Shown: positions 37,720 through 49,428 of the stretch, piece after piece | Layout of the letters: every line of letters begins with the position of its first letter | Numbering within the stretch: the first letter of the stretch is position 1 | Assembly: GCA_951230915.1 (NCBI GenBank) | Contig: OX579638.1 | Location: 5,908,696-5,972,695, forward strand | Reading direction: 5' to 3' | DNA from: Antitrichia curtipendula | Lineage: Eukaryota > Streptophyta > Bryopsida > Hypnales > Leucodontaceae | Length of the DNA stretch: 64,000 nt | Position numbers and translations under genes: made by a program | The notes under the pieces: model-generated | Told to the model about the DNA's origin: nothing | Databases searched by the model: none | What the model saw: only the letters and a program-made list of their open reading frames with translations

Positions 37720-39932
37720 GGTATTGGAACATAGGTACCCTGATTTTGAGGAATGCTAGGTGGACAAGGGAGGGCAATAACTGGTCCTCAAAAAATTGTT
37801 GATTAATCTCACTGGTTCCTGTGATGAGGAACAGTCATCATAGTGACGAATAATTTTATTTTCAATGGGAGTCTTTTGTATCGGTCCATCAATATCACCA
37901 CGGCTGTCCTAATAAGATCCTTTGAGATAGCATTGCTTTACATTTCGAATGTGTTCCTCTATTCGAGTTTGTCGATCAGAGTACAGATCTATGATTGGCA
38001 GTCTGATCGATATACTCAAAGGTTCAACCTCTTAACTGGGTCTTAGTCAGTCAGTCAGAGGTTGGCAATCGTTGATGGACTCATACGACTCAAGCTATGT
38101 AACTTGAATTTCTGAGACCGTGTCCATCAACAACATCGACCTTCTTAGAGAAAGGACCAACTCGTCATTGTTGTGCTGACACAGTGCCGAGGAATACCAC
38201 CTTGATCGGCCTTCAATTCTTCCTACCACGAATACTGGCAATGCCATAATCATATAATAGGCATATGACTTACGCGCGACAATACACTAATATGACATTT
38301 CCAGTTCATGTAATTCAAACATTGATAAACGAATCACCTGTCAACCCCGATGCAGGAGGGCTATTCTGCTAATCAACGCGCAAAATTATGTTCTCACTTG
38401 GTAAAGAGTGGTGCACTAGAGTCACTATACCTGGACCACTCCTTACACTAATTGCGATTATATCTGTATCTGCTACTAAGGCAGTTTCTGCTACTAACGG
38501 AGCTTCAATCTCAACCCTGAAGATTGTTCAATGGGAACTTAAATCTTAAAACGCTTATGCGGGCAAGCCTCAGAGACGAAGATATTCTACTTCAAGCTCC
38601 GCAACTAGTGTAATGCCAGAGTTTGAATCTGCGTTTAGAGTCGGTGAAATTTTTTTGTTGTGAGTTTCCCAAGGATCTTGTCGCGCAGTGTTGCCCAGGA
38701 AGCAGAACAGTAGTAGCTGGCCATATCTGAGCCGGCTTCTCATAGCCATGTGAGAAGCATCGCATAGATCTATGACAATTTCGTCTCCACTTGGAATGAA
38801 ATTCTTGGTTGCTGCAATTCCGACTGAACTCACACTCGTAGTGGTTCCTCAGTACGACGGAGAACGATAAGAGTTCAAGGTAGAACACGAGACGTAAATA
38901 AAGAGCAGGTCTTGCATCCCATACAAACCTAATTGTCAGGGAATTAGGAACTGGCGGAGACGACGACGACGGCGTAATGGCTGATCAATCGTGAGTAGGA
39001 CCATCATCATCATCCTCATCTTCTTATCAGCAGGGTGTGTGCTGGCACCTGCGCAGCATGCAATCATCCCCAACAAGACTTCAACAGTAACGGTTGTAGC
39101 ACCACCGAAAGTCCCTGGAGTAGCACTCTGCGACGGATCATCTCTCTGGGCAGTCAGCCAGCCCAGTCGAAAGAAGGACATCCGCCCGAGCTTGGCCGTC
39201 AACTTAATTAACTTAACTCCACTTATTTCTAACCTTCCAGTACAGTACAGCAAAAGCGAAAGAAGTTCCTCGGAATTCGTGCAACGCTGAAAAGATGACT
39301 GATGAAACAGACGACCCGGCCTGACTGACGGACTTTTTCAAAGCCATGAAATGCCTGACTCACTGCACAGTGAGCGGGATCAAGCCCTGACTGATACGGG
39401 AGTACTGAAACCCTAAATTGGGAGGGGAGTGAGTCAGGCTCCGTCCGCGTGGGCGTCAAAGAAAAGGTAATGAAATGGACGAGGCTAATTTTCTATTGCG
39501 AGTCCCATGCTGGGTTGACGTGGAAGGATAGAGAAAGCAGAGCCGGCTGCTACTGCTGCTGGCGGGGATCATGTGATCATGGTGTCGGACTGACGGAGGG
39601 ATCCCGGGGGATGTCTTTTCACGACCCGACGGCGGGGGAACGGTCGGGGTGGCACTTGCGCTGCTGCACTAAGCTTATTGCAGCGCGGGCGAGTGGGCGG
39701 GGTCGAGATCAAGCCTCTGCTAAGTTACTGTTCGGACATGATTGGCAGACCCTATAGAAGTGCCGATGGGGTGCCTGATGAGCTTCGGGTAAGTGAGTAA
39801 TAAGTAAGTGAGGTCACTAAGTGAGTGCAGGGCGCAGAGGTGGAGGTAGAGGGGAAGGGAAGGCAAGGAAGGTGGAGGCGAAGGTGGAGGTTCATTTTGC
39901 TTGATGTCAGGTGCCGTTCCCAGCTATGACTG
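37720..39932. other. Intergenic region between NDUFV1 and the ABC gene
   Basis: Holds the 3' UTR of NDUFV1 and, from about 38950, GC-richer sequence likely to include the promoter and leader of the ABC ATPase gene. Several open frames here start at non-ATG codons or lack any recognisable domain, and I do not support them as genes. Confidence 0.45.
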
Positions 39933-40995
39933 ATGACGATGGCGATGGCGATGACGATGACAGCGCAGTTCTGTTCGAAGCCCATGGCGGTGTCGTCTTT
40001 GGTGTCCCCATCGGACGATGCAGCGATGAAGGCGGCGCCTATCGAGAAGGTGGAATTGCGGATGGAGACGGTGAGCAAGAGCTATGGCGGGCGACGGGTG
40101 GTGGATGCGATATCGATGAGCGTGCGGCAAGGCGAGGTGGTGGGTTTATTGGGACCCAATGGAGCTGGAAAGGTAGCAACGTCACCACTCCTCTGGAGCA
40201 CATGTTCTCCTTCTGATCGGTTCCTTCCCATACATTCTGTGATGCGTGGCGGGCGGCTTGGTTTTTGTCTCTAGAGTGTAATCCGAATTGCTCCCGTTTC
40301 CACTCGCAGAGCACAACCTTCAACATCCTGGTGGGGCGCGAGAGTCCCTGTGCGGGGTGTGTTTTCCTGGGATCTCTGGATGTTACCATGCTCTCGCTAC
40401 CGCATCGCGCACGTCTCGGGATTGGTTACATGACCCAGGTAGAGTTCAAGCCTCACCTGAACGTTGCTTTTAAGGTTTAACCGTCCCAGTCTGATATGGT
40501 TTCGGATGGTGGGTGTGGCAGGAAGCAAGTGTCTTTCGAGGCCTGTCAGTGCATGACAATATCCGGCTTATACTGCAAGAAACGGGAGTACCCCGTGCCC
40601 AGCACGCACGTCGAGTGCGAGAGCTGCTGGAGAAGTTTGCATTGCAAGCAGTGGAGAACACAATGGGGAGCGCTCTCTCAGGAGGCGAGCGGCGAAGGAC
40701 GGAGCTGGCGCGCGCTTTGGCCTCGAACTGTGCAGCAGGAGGGCCCCCAAAGATTTTGCTGGTGGATGATCCTATCGGAGTGGCCGAAATGCAGAAGCAG
40801 TTGCAACGTTTGTGTGAGGAGGAGAACATGGGGATTATGATCACCGATCATAATGTCAACGAGACGCTTCGGATTTGTGATCGGGCGTACATGGTTCATA
40901 ACGGCTGTGTCATGGCCTCCGGAGGTCCCGAAGAGCTATACCAAGACCTCTATGTGACGAAATATTATCTGGGGGAGAGTTTTCAGCGGTGGTAA
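39933..40995 (+). CDS. lptB: LptB-family ABC transporter ATPase, catalytic-glutamate segment missing
   Basis: Three exons join in frame: 39933-40172, 40310-40438 and 40522-40995, giving 280 residues. LptB is the ATPase of the bacterial LptB2FG lipopolysaccharide extractor. Eukaryotic members are few and plausibly plastid/cyanobacterial in origin. An N-terminal extension of about 40 residues (Met/Thr/Ser/Ala-rich) could be a plastid transit peptide. The core is typical: Walker A GPNGAGKST (74-82), Q-loop GIGYMTQEASVF, signature LSGGERRR (175 on), H-loop ITDHN with H233, then the LptB-like tail YLGESFQRW. At Walker B the sequence is ILLVDDP (D205, D206), running straight into IGVAEMQ. Family members have DEP followed by a D-loop, so about six residues, including the catalytic Glu, appear deleted while the frame is kept. 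It may be an ATP-binding but non-hydrolysing protein, a decaying gene or an assembly error. The partner permeases are not in the window. An upstream out-of-frame ATG (39925) overlaps the start. Confidence 0.85.
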
Positions 40996-41212
40996 TTATT
41001 AATTTCTGTAAAGGATTTCCGATCTATGAATGGAGACAGGACGAATGCTGCAGGTTCAAGAGCTTCGCGGTATTTATTATTTTTGGCTTCACGGGCGTGG
41101 CTTCTTTGCTTCTGCAATTCGTTCTTGTCCACCAGAGGACTGCTCACTTTTGCCGCATACAGGTACAGCCTGTGGAAATTGTTACCTGTGTGTGCTAATG
41201 TGTCATAGTTAA

Positions 41213-41408
41213 CCCCTGAAGGACGCAGGATTCGTGGTTTTGCAGTGACGAGTTTGAGTGATCAAATTTTGAATAATGTATATTAAATGGGTTTATATGA
41301 TATATTACTTGTGTTGGTGGAAAATCAATAAAAATTGGATAACAGAAAGACCTTTTATGAACTCAGAACTGCTTAAGAAAAATGTTACGCTTCTTGGCTC
41401 CTTAGGGG
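41213..41408. mobile_element. TTAA MITE, 196 bp, right target copy degraded (T6)
   Basis: The left end is TTAA-CCCCTGAAGGACGCAGG and the right end, inverted, is CCCCTAAGGAGCCAAG. On the right the target reads TAAA instead of TTAA. Confidence 0.55.
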
Positions 41409-42397
41409 TAAATGTTTCTGTGCAGGAATAGTCACTTCTTCTAAATCTTTACTCCAGTTCTAGACAGATGGAGATTTTATCTACGTTTTGTTTCCTTGTT
41501 TGAGCTCACTGGAAGGAAGCTACTGTTGATAGTAATGCAGTTGTGCTGTTTAAGTTAATACTTGCTTGGATAGTCTCAACGAGTACTGAGCTCGAGTAGG
41601 AGCGTTTCTGTATGCCATCTGTAGTTGTGTCTCGGCACCTTGAAAATGAGGGTTTTTAATAAGTTGCATGCCTGCATTTCTTTTACAGAAACTGAGTGCA
41701 TCACAATGGTTTGAGCATGGACTGGCTTCTTTTTGTTTGCAGGGTCATGTGCCAGGCGTCATCTTCAATACGACAACTACAGTGCTTTCGGTTGCTCAAA
41801 GAAGGCAGAGACACTGTTCCTAGTGGAGTGTCTCAATTTTAGGTAGGAGTTAATTTCCATGTTACATATACTAGCAATGGTTTGGAGGCAGGGTCCATCG
41901 TTTGAGCACAATGGATTATTCCTCCGGGTGATCTACTTATTCAGTTCTGTTGATCACAGTTCCAGCGTGAAAGACATCTTGATACTGGTTGGTATGGTGC
42001 ACATACAAGTGGCCAAATATTGTGCTTCTACATAGGTTTATAGGAGGATAGTTCCATAGTTCCATGGATGCTGGAAGTATTAGATAGGGTTTTGATGTCC
42101 TTGCTTTTTCACCAGCTAGGTTGCTTGAAGAGCTTTAATTGTCTTGTTCAACTCTGGGTCTTAGAGAATACACTTGCAACAATTGTCTGTGTGGGTTCGG
42201 TTTTTGCTCGCAAGGAGTTTTTTCCGACTCTGTATTTGGAAAAGCTTAAATAAAACCCAAAGATCAAAGTGACAAGAAAACTTTAATGAAATAGGGCGAG
42301 GGAACCGAGCCCCTAAATGCTGGAGGGTGTGGGACAAAATCGACGTGTATTACAATCTACGGTACAACTTCCTCAACTTTTTTGAAGTTTGCATTAA
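41409..42397. other. Intergenic, possible spliced 3' UTR of the ABC gene
   Basis: Unremarkable sequence with no coding homology. A pyrimidine-rich acceptor-like ttgtttgcag at about 41733-41742 could belong to a 3' UTR intron, but this cannot be shown. Confidence 0.35.
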
Positions 42398-43163
42398 CCC
42401 CTAATTGCCCAAGGGGGACCAAAAGTGTCGACCCGTAGTCTGGAAGTGCAGTTCAAAGTGCTGTAACTTTTGCATCTGATGTCCAAATTCAAGAAAACCT
42501 GTTGGGAAATCTGTGCTCTCTTCTAGTTTTGAGTGGTAAAATTTTCAGATCAACCCAACGTGTACTGATTTTTTAAAGTTATTTGTAGTTTATGGGTTCC
42601 ATTTGAGTTCACCAAATTGCATTTTGATGGCTTGTATTTCCTTCATTCAATGTTCATTCCAATAAAAATTTGTTGGATTATATTCCCCTTAACATCTAGG
42701 TATTGTGATAAAATTTTCATATCAATCCAAGTAGTTATGAGTGGTTGAGTGGTATTTTAGTATAGGGAGGTTCAACCTTGGATGTTTTTTTTGCAACTTT
42801 TTTGACATTCAAAGCTATTTTGCAAATCCAAAGAGTCAATTGAATGCTATTTTCTTTCACTAATGTGTTTGTTGGTTTTGAAGCTCTTTATAGTTTTAAG
42901 TTTTCCATTTGAGTAGGTTTAAAAATCGAATTTCACCTCTAAATGTGATGCTAGGAAAATTTCGGCATCCTTTTTCAACACTAATACATTTTAATCTTGC
43001 AATTTGTGTAAAGAAATGATTCCAAATTTGATTCATGTCATCTACAATACATACACTACAAGATTGTATTGTTGAGATTTCTATACCTTAGTACCATTTT
43101 GACCTATAACACTTCAAAAGTAACAATGTTTTAAAAACCTCGTAGACCTTGAGCATTTAAGGG
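42398..43163. mobile_element. TTAA MITE, 766 bp (T7)
   Basis: TTAA at 42394-42397 and 43164-43167. The ends are CCCCTAATTGCCCAAGG and, inverted, CCCTTAAATGCTCAAGG. The interior includes TGTAACTTTTGCATCTGATGTCCAAATTCAAG, related to a core motif shared with the other elements. Confidence 0.75.
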
Positions 43164-43167
43164 TTAA

Positions 43168-43320
43168 AAAAAAGATGTTAATCCTAAACGGTCAAGACCT
43201 ATCATCAAGGTACTTTGTCAAAAATGATCCAATTTATGGACCAATAGGTGCATTCTTCATTCATCTCTTCATAATCTTGAAAGTCATCTATGGACTTTTT
43301 TTTTTTTTGTTGAACTTCCA
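43168..43320. mobile_element. Partial GACCAAGGTAG-family MITE
   Basis: Contains ATCATCAAGGTAC, CCAATAGGTGCATTCTTCATTC and CTTGAAAGTCATCTATGG in the order seen in the element at 19530-19793. It directly follows T7. The right end was not found. Confidence 0.4.
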
Positions 43321-44039
43321 CATTAGGGGGATTGGAATGCAAATGAATCAAGGAATTTTGATTCATAGCATGGAAGTTTGCAACTAGGAGCTAGCACCAC
43401 AATTGGAATTTTATTCAATTTTCTTTTTCCATAATCTATGCAATTTTAAAGCCACTTCAATGGATGGTTTTTATTGAAAAAATGGATGATTTTAGTAGAT
43501 GTTATCAATTGATGGATGAAAGGTGTACTAATCTTTGAAGGTTTTGAGGTGTCTTAATATTGTGCATTCCATTCGAGTGTCGATTAAGCAAGAAATCATG
43601 CCTTAACCATTCTTCTGTGAATTTTGGAAGGTACCCTAATATCGCGCACTTCTTTGCATGCCAATGAGGCGTGCACACACAGGAGCCGCACAATATTAGG
43701 ACCGACACCCTACTAAGTTATAATAATTTATAGAATCGAAGAATGAAATAAGCTGGCATGGATTTTGGAGGATCCTCCTAGGAGTCTCCTGATAACTGAA
43801 ATGAGGGATTTCAGTTTCCGAGAATCGAGAAACGATTTTTCATATTGATTCTGATATTATTTGGCTGACCCAGGTTCCGCCCAATGCAACCCATCATCAA
43901 CCTTCTACTCACATACATAGCTAGGACTGATCGAAACCGACTGACGAGGGCGATTCCAGGAATCGGAAAAACATGCTTGCTTCTGCACATCCGACACCGA
44001 TTCTGCATGGAAGTTCACCCTCAATTCCATTCTGGAAAC
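43321..44039. other. Intergenic, no gene seen
   Basis: No coding homology. TTAATATTGTGC near 43555 is matched in inverted form by GCACAATATTAG near 43690, possibly a decayed foldback of about 150 bp. Confidence 0.35.
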
Positions 44040-45741
44040 GACGTTTGAAACCGCTGTGGACTGGACGGAGGGAATTCGAGTTTCTTTCACCAACGGAAGC
44101 CAGCCAGGTGGTTGGTTGAGGGGATGAACGAAAGAACGACCGAGTAGCACTCGGTCAGGCGGCGGGCTGCAGGCAACGACGGAAGGAGTTAAAACTCCCC
44201 GCCATGGCCTTTCGTCTCCAATCTTCGCCCTCCCTCGCCATCTCCTCACGCATGAGCTCTCCCGGACGTACCCGGCCCTGGCTTGCTCATGAATCTCTTC
44301 CCATCATGCTCGGTAATCAATCGAACGTACGGCGCCATGCTCCCGCTCACACCGCTGTGCATGCACATATATATATGTAGTAGTTACGTACGTACATTCC
44401 ATGGCTAGCTGTTGCCACTCGATTGCAACCAATCACTGGAGTTAATGTATTTGTATACGACCACATTGAAGGCCGGACCACGTTGCTAGCTGATCTGTCC
44501 GACCAATTCTTGCCATCTCGGCGGAGTCCTTCTTGGTGAGTCCGCCCGCCCGCCCGCCCGTCCGTCGCTATCTCTGTGAGTGAATTTTCATTTCAACTCG
44601 AAGCTTGTAGTCATTCTGAGTCAGTAATTTGACTACTGTCTCTCACAATTGATCAAACGAGGATGGATGTCTGCTGTACCTGCTTTCTTGGAATCTATTT
44701 TGGATTCAGACTCTGAAAAGTTTGCTGCTATCATGTCTATTTGGTGATTGTGCTCAGAATAGTAGTTTTTCTCAGTGAGGGATAAAATTTGAGTTGAATT
44801 CTCTGTCAATTCTGCACCAAGGTATTTTATGCACTCCTCAAATTAGTTAGGATTCTAGGACACAGGCTGAGAATCGAGCATTTTTCGTGTATCAACTTTC
44901 TAGGGTTGAAGCTAACCTCGTGTACGTGTTTGACTTTCGCACACGACGAAGTTTTTGTTGCGCTAGCAGGATACTTGAAGGATGGCCAGCCAAGTACGTC
45001 ACTAAATTGTGTGATCCAGAATGACGTTGCCTATTGTTATCGTCATTCGTATTCTTTCTGAAACTCGATCACAGGTTGCACAATCGATTAATGTTTCGCA
45101 TAGGTGGATGCTACTTCAACACGTTTCGTTGTAGTCGTCGTGCTGTCACATCGTGCCCTTTAAGGTCATGGCCTTGCACATAGAGGTCGTTAAAGGTTCT
45201 TACGAATCGAAGAAAAACCTACGGTAGGAGTTGCTGTATCTACGAGCATTTGTTAATGTATGGTTAGAGATGAAAGTTGTAGGTAATCTCGTAACACATC
45301 GTGCTCCCTCCGCTCATGATAACATACAGAGCACAACTTACAGGTATGATACGGTGGAGTACTTAGGAATGGGATATCTTGCAATATCAGAACTGCTCCA
45401 TCACATGTCCTTGATTGCTGCGTGCAATTAGTGACGAAGTTGTGGACATATTACCGAGTTTTAGGTCTTGAAAATTTCTATGAATAAGAGATCATAGGTC
45501 ACCTTCAGTTTCTCTGACAATGCTTGGTTCGGTGCTTGGTTTCCAGTGTGCAAGTCAGCAGGCTCTTCTTGCCTGCAATTGTACATATTTTATTGAGAGC
45601 AAAGACATTGGGACTCAAAACTACTACTCCCAGTGAACTGCGGGAGGATTCATGGTAGTAAGATTCCCGCTCCAAGTTTTACTGGTTCCTTCTGTTTACT
45701 AGAGGTCAGAGTAGTCTGCGCTCTTTCCAGTTCTCTGCCAC
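44040..45741 (+). promoter_or_regulatory. Candidate promoter and spliced 5' UTR of NME7
   Basis: A GC-richer block (44040-44575) includes a CCCG-repeat run (44543-44563) and ends in a donor-like tctct|GTGAGT at 44576. The first coding exon of NME7 follows the acceptor-like ctctttccag at 45721-45730. I infer a non-coding first exon and a 5' UTR intron. Transcript data would be needed to show it. Confidence 0.35.
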
Positions 45742-48700
45742 ATGTATGAATTGTTCGATGTCACGCAGGATATAAAAAATGACGGTGCGCGGTATGCTTT
45801 TATTACGAGGTGGCATGACCCGATGACAGACATTGTCTGGAAATACCAGTTTATGTATCACACGAATGATCGGTCCATCGAGATGGTATGCCCTCTGCCT
45901 CGTGCGATTTCAATTCTACTAATTCGTGTGATTCACGGGATAACATTCTGTGCATTAATTAGGGGATTACAGAAGACATCAGAACGGGAAATCGATGAAG
46001 AGAAACGTGTGCCCATCTTATGGTCCTGCCATGTGATGTCCAATGCATTTCTTTCTATTGGAAGAGAAATGACTCCAGGAATGACATTCTCACAAATTTG
46101 CAGCACCAGCATATTCAAAAATGCCGTCTAAGCTGAGGGGTGAACAAAGCAAAGGATGCTATTGTCATAGCATCACATGTGACAGACTAATTCTCTTTCA
46201 CACTTTCTGTGCAGTTTGATATTAAGAATCAGAAGACATTCCTGAAGCGGGTGGCATATCCCGCAATTAGCCTCGAGCAGCTCTACATAGGCTCCACCAT
46301 TTTGGTATATACACGCCAGCTTCTCATTGAGGATTATGGTGACGATTTCACGCGTAAGCATTTGCGCGGCCTGCAAGAGACGTAAGCTATCTTCATTCAA
46401 TTCTTTCAAGAATCGTTGTTCTATTACTTCGCAATTTGTATATTTGAATAAAACTACGAAATCAAGTCCTAGAGCCGTGAGCACAATTCAAATGAACAGA
46501 AAAAACGCAGCACATTTTTGCATTCACTGATGAGCGTCCAGGATAGATGGCTTCATGTAATCGCATCCAAAATGTTGCATTGATGAATTGATGTTTACTG
46601 AACCAGCCTGCACTCTTGAACTCTAAAATTGGAATTAGAATGTTGTTTTGTATTTAAGAGTCTAGAGCGAGAAGTACCTTTAAATTGAGACTTCAAGGTA
46701 TCCACTTGAGACCCTTCATTTTCCGTTGCAAATCAAGTCTTTCTCATTTTTTTAGTCCTTTCTATGATTGGTATTTCAATGAGCAGGACGTGTGCTCTGA
46801 TAAAGCCCGACGCTATATGTCACGCTGGGAAGATTCTGGAATGCATTACGAGCAATGGATTGCTTGTGAAGCATATGCGCATGTGCCAGCTTTCACGGAA
46901 ACAGGCAGAGGAATTCTATAAAGTCCATCAAGGAAAGCCCTTCTACGAGTGAGGCCGCATCCTTGTTTCCGTTCAACATTCTTGCTTTGCCAGCTACATC
47001 AAACCAGATACTAGTACGATGTAGCCTTAGCCCGCTTAGCTCCCCCTTCAAGAATATCAGGGGCGATTTCACTTTCGTCCACATGGTAGAAGTCCTCAGG
47101 AGCTACACACATAAACTGGTGTTGACTGTGTGATTTTCTTTTACAGAGCCCTAATCTTGCTTGTTTCAAGTGGGCCCGTAATAGCGCTGGAGCTTGTAGG
47201 TGAGAATGCACTTTGCAGGTGGAGGTTACTACTTGGTGAGCTTTGAGTATGATCATTAAAACATGCTCATTCCTTGTTCTCGAACTGTGTAAAGGATGAG
47301 GTTTCCACTTACCAGACAGGAAAAGTTTATGCAACTACTCTCAGAGAGGAATCATACTAAGGAAAAGTATTGATTCAATTCTTCCTCGATCTTGATTGTT
47401 TCAAGATTGTGGAGTCTCCCGGGTTTCGATACCTCTGCAGGGTATCAGCCCGCTGAAAAACACCATTCAAAACATTCACAAAAATGAACAATTTTTTATA
47501 TCTTTTGTGAACGTGGATTAGACCTTTTGTTTCGTAAAAAAGGTGTCAATTGATATGTTCAGCCAGATACCGTATATAAGATTGTTAGGAAATCTCCAGG
47601 TCAAGAAAAATAACCTTCGGGCCGTCCTCAAAATCACAGACTAATACTTCTGTTGGTTGTCGTCTTGTAATATTTGCAAAGACAGGCCCTACGAGCACTG
47701 AAGTGGCCAGAATCAAGGCGCCAAGTTCTATACGTGCTCAGTACGGCACAGATACAACAAAGAATGCCTGCCATGGCTCCGACTCCCACGAGAATGCAAG
47801 AATTGTATGGATTCTTCTTTTATCGTTATTTTCTTTTAGCACCCAAAATTCTGCTCAAAATGTGCTGCCAACTGATAGCAGTCTATGTATAGTGGTTTTT
47901 AATTGTCCATTTGGTTTCCAATTTATTTCATGCGTGTTGGACACTGGACACGAGTATGAACTCTAGACATTCCCTGGGAATTACGTTCACTTGTTATACA
48001 GGAAACACTCTTTTTCTTCAAGTGCTGGAATATGGGCATGTGCGCCCGCTTCAAGAGCTGCTCCCTGTGTATCATCAAACCCCATGTTGTCATGTCAGGT
48101 ATAGTATTTTCATTGTCTCTTCTCCAGTAGCTTGTTGCATTGTAATATTCCCTTATTGAAATTTTCAAGGATATCGTGAACATGACTTGTACAGGTTGTG
48201 GAGGGGCAATCTTGGACCGATTACAGCAGAAGTTTGACGTCACAGCCTTGGAGTTGGCCCGCTTCAATCGACATGCTGCGGCTGATTTCCTTGAAGTTTA
48301 TCAGGGGATATGCCCTGACTTTTTTGTACTACTTCTCACCCTCTCATTTCCTGATAAATTCCTAGTACCAATTGATTCTGTCTAGATTCCTGTTACAATC
48401 TTAACCAAAATATATTAACAACATTGTTAATGGACAGTCAATGACGCACGAGTTGGCATCTGGTGACTTCATCATCGTAGAAGTTTGTGACAAGACCAAT
48501 CCTTGCTCCAATCCTGTAAACAAGTTCCGGGAATTTTGCGGGCCAGCCGACTCGTGCATTGCCCGAGCTCTCAGGCCGCAGTCTTTGCGTGCAGAGTTTG
48601 GCATCAACAAGGTACAGTTACTTACACATGCTAATATGAAATTGCAGAGGTTTCTTGAGCGATTTGTGCACTGGTGACATCCCTCAACGAGGCTGATTCA

Positions 48701-49428
48701 ATTAGTAAGAATTATACTATTCTGCTGCTCCTTTTTAACCCCTAAAGGACAGAGCCCATGACCATGCTCCTTTAGGGGTTAATCAATGAAGCAGCGTTAG
48801 ATCACCTGTCTCGTTAATCTATTGCATATAGATTTCTCGTAGCAGAAGTAACTAGTTTTTAAAAATAGCATTCAGTTTGGATTTAGAGCTACAAGGTAGC
48901 TGGACAGGGGGAATGCCTACAAACATCTCTTCCCTTTTCTTTCCATTACAACTAGCTCCCAACCTAATAAAGTCGGCAACAGTCTTCCACCTCACGGCAC
49001 TGATTTATCCTATTTGTGCGCGTGACACTAATTTTCCAAAGTCACACTATTTGTACAATAAATTAATTAGCGCACAAAAAATATTACCGACTTGTGCTAA
49101 TTTTCCTCAGTGACCAATATTTAACATCATTACAGTATTGGTGAGCGCTCTCACCGGTAGGATAAATCAGTGTAACTTAGGGCATACACTGAATGCAAAT
49201 ATCCTAGAAAGGCGTCATTCTTATTATTTTTCGGTCGCAACACTGAAATTCGGGCATCAAATGCTCTCGTCAGATTATTCTCGACTGCTGGTTCGAATCG
49301 TGAGCTCTACAACTCAGCACATATTCATGGCCTTGCAGGTTAAGAATGCTGTGCATTGCACTGACATTCCAGAGGACGGAGCGCTTGAGGTCGGGTACAT
49401 GTTCACCCACCAGTGGGAGGGGAAATAG
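45742..49428 (+). CDS. NME7: NME7-like protein: DM10 domain plus two nucleoside diphosphate kinase domains
   Basis: NME7 is a component of ciliary and flagellar microtubules (axoneme and gamma-tubulin complexes), with an N-terminal DM10 domain and two NDPK domains. Nine exons join in phase: 45742-45885, 46215-46381, 46787-46948, 47147-47199, 47686-47804, 48002-48098, 48195-48325, 48438-48611 and 49339-49428, giving 378 residues, close to the animal protein. DM10 covers about 15-100 (RYAFITRWHDP, FDIKNQKTFLKRV). NDPK A opens with CALIKPDAICHAGKIL and has catalytic His 205 in NACHGSDS. NDPK B opens with SLCIIKPHVV and has His 355 in NAVHCTDIPEDG. The join between exons 4 and 5 (IALELV-GPTSTEV) lacks about 12 residues, the W-containing helix before GPT that relatives have. 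Either an exon of about 36 nt within 47200-47685 escaped me, or it is lost. The start codon is the least certain boundary. An NME7 gene implies a lineage with flagellated cells. Confidence 0.92.
48739..48778. mobile_element. 40-bp minimal TTAA element / hairpin (T8) in an NME7 intron
   Basis: TTAA at 48735-48738 and 48779-48782 flanks only 40 bp. The outer arms CCCCTAAAGGAC and (G)CTCCTTTAGGGG are almost complementary, leaving little more than the two inverted repeats. It lies in the last NME7 intron. The interior GCCCATGACCA resembles the end of the GACCAAGGTAG family. Confidence 0.8.
48998..49172. mobile_element. 175-bp MITE with CACTGATTTATCCTA ends in the last NME7 intron
   Basis: The left end CACTGATTTATCCTA (48998) is matched by TAGGATAAATCAGTG ending at 49172. 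Two GTGCTAATTTTCC/GACACTAATTTTCC blocks lie inside. No convincing target duplication is visible, so the superfamily is undetermined. Confidence 0.6.

Noticed and set aside
38991..39290. 99-codon frame with a hydrophobic start, possible secreted peptide
   Set aside because: The frame begins with GTG, not ATG, has no homology I recognise, and lies in the probable promoter region of the ABC gene.
39911..40216. Overlapping frame with many Asp/Gly at the start of the ABC gene
   Set aside because: It overlaps exon 1 out of frame and runs through the splice donor. The in-frame product has the full ABC motif set. The upstream ATG may affect translation but is not a separate gene.
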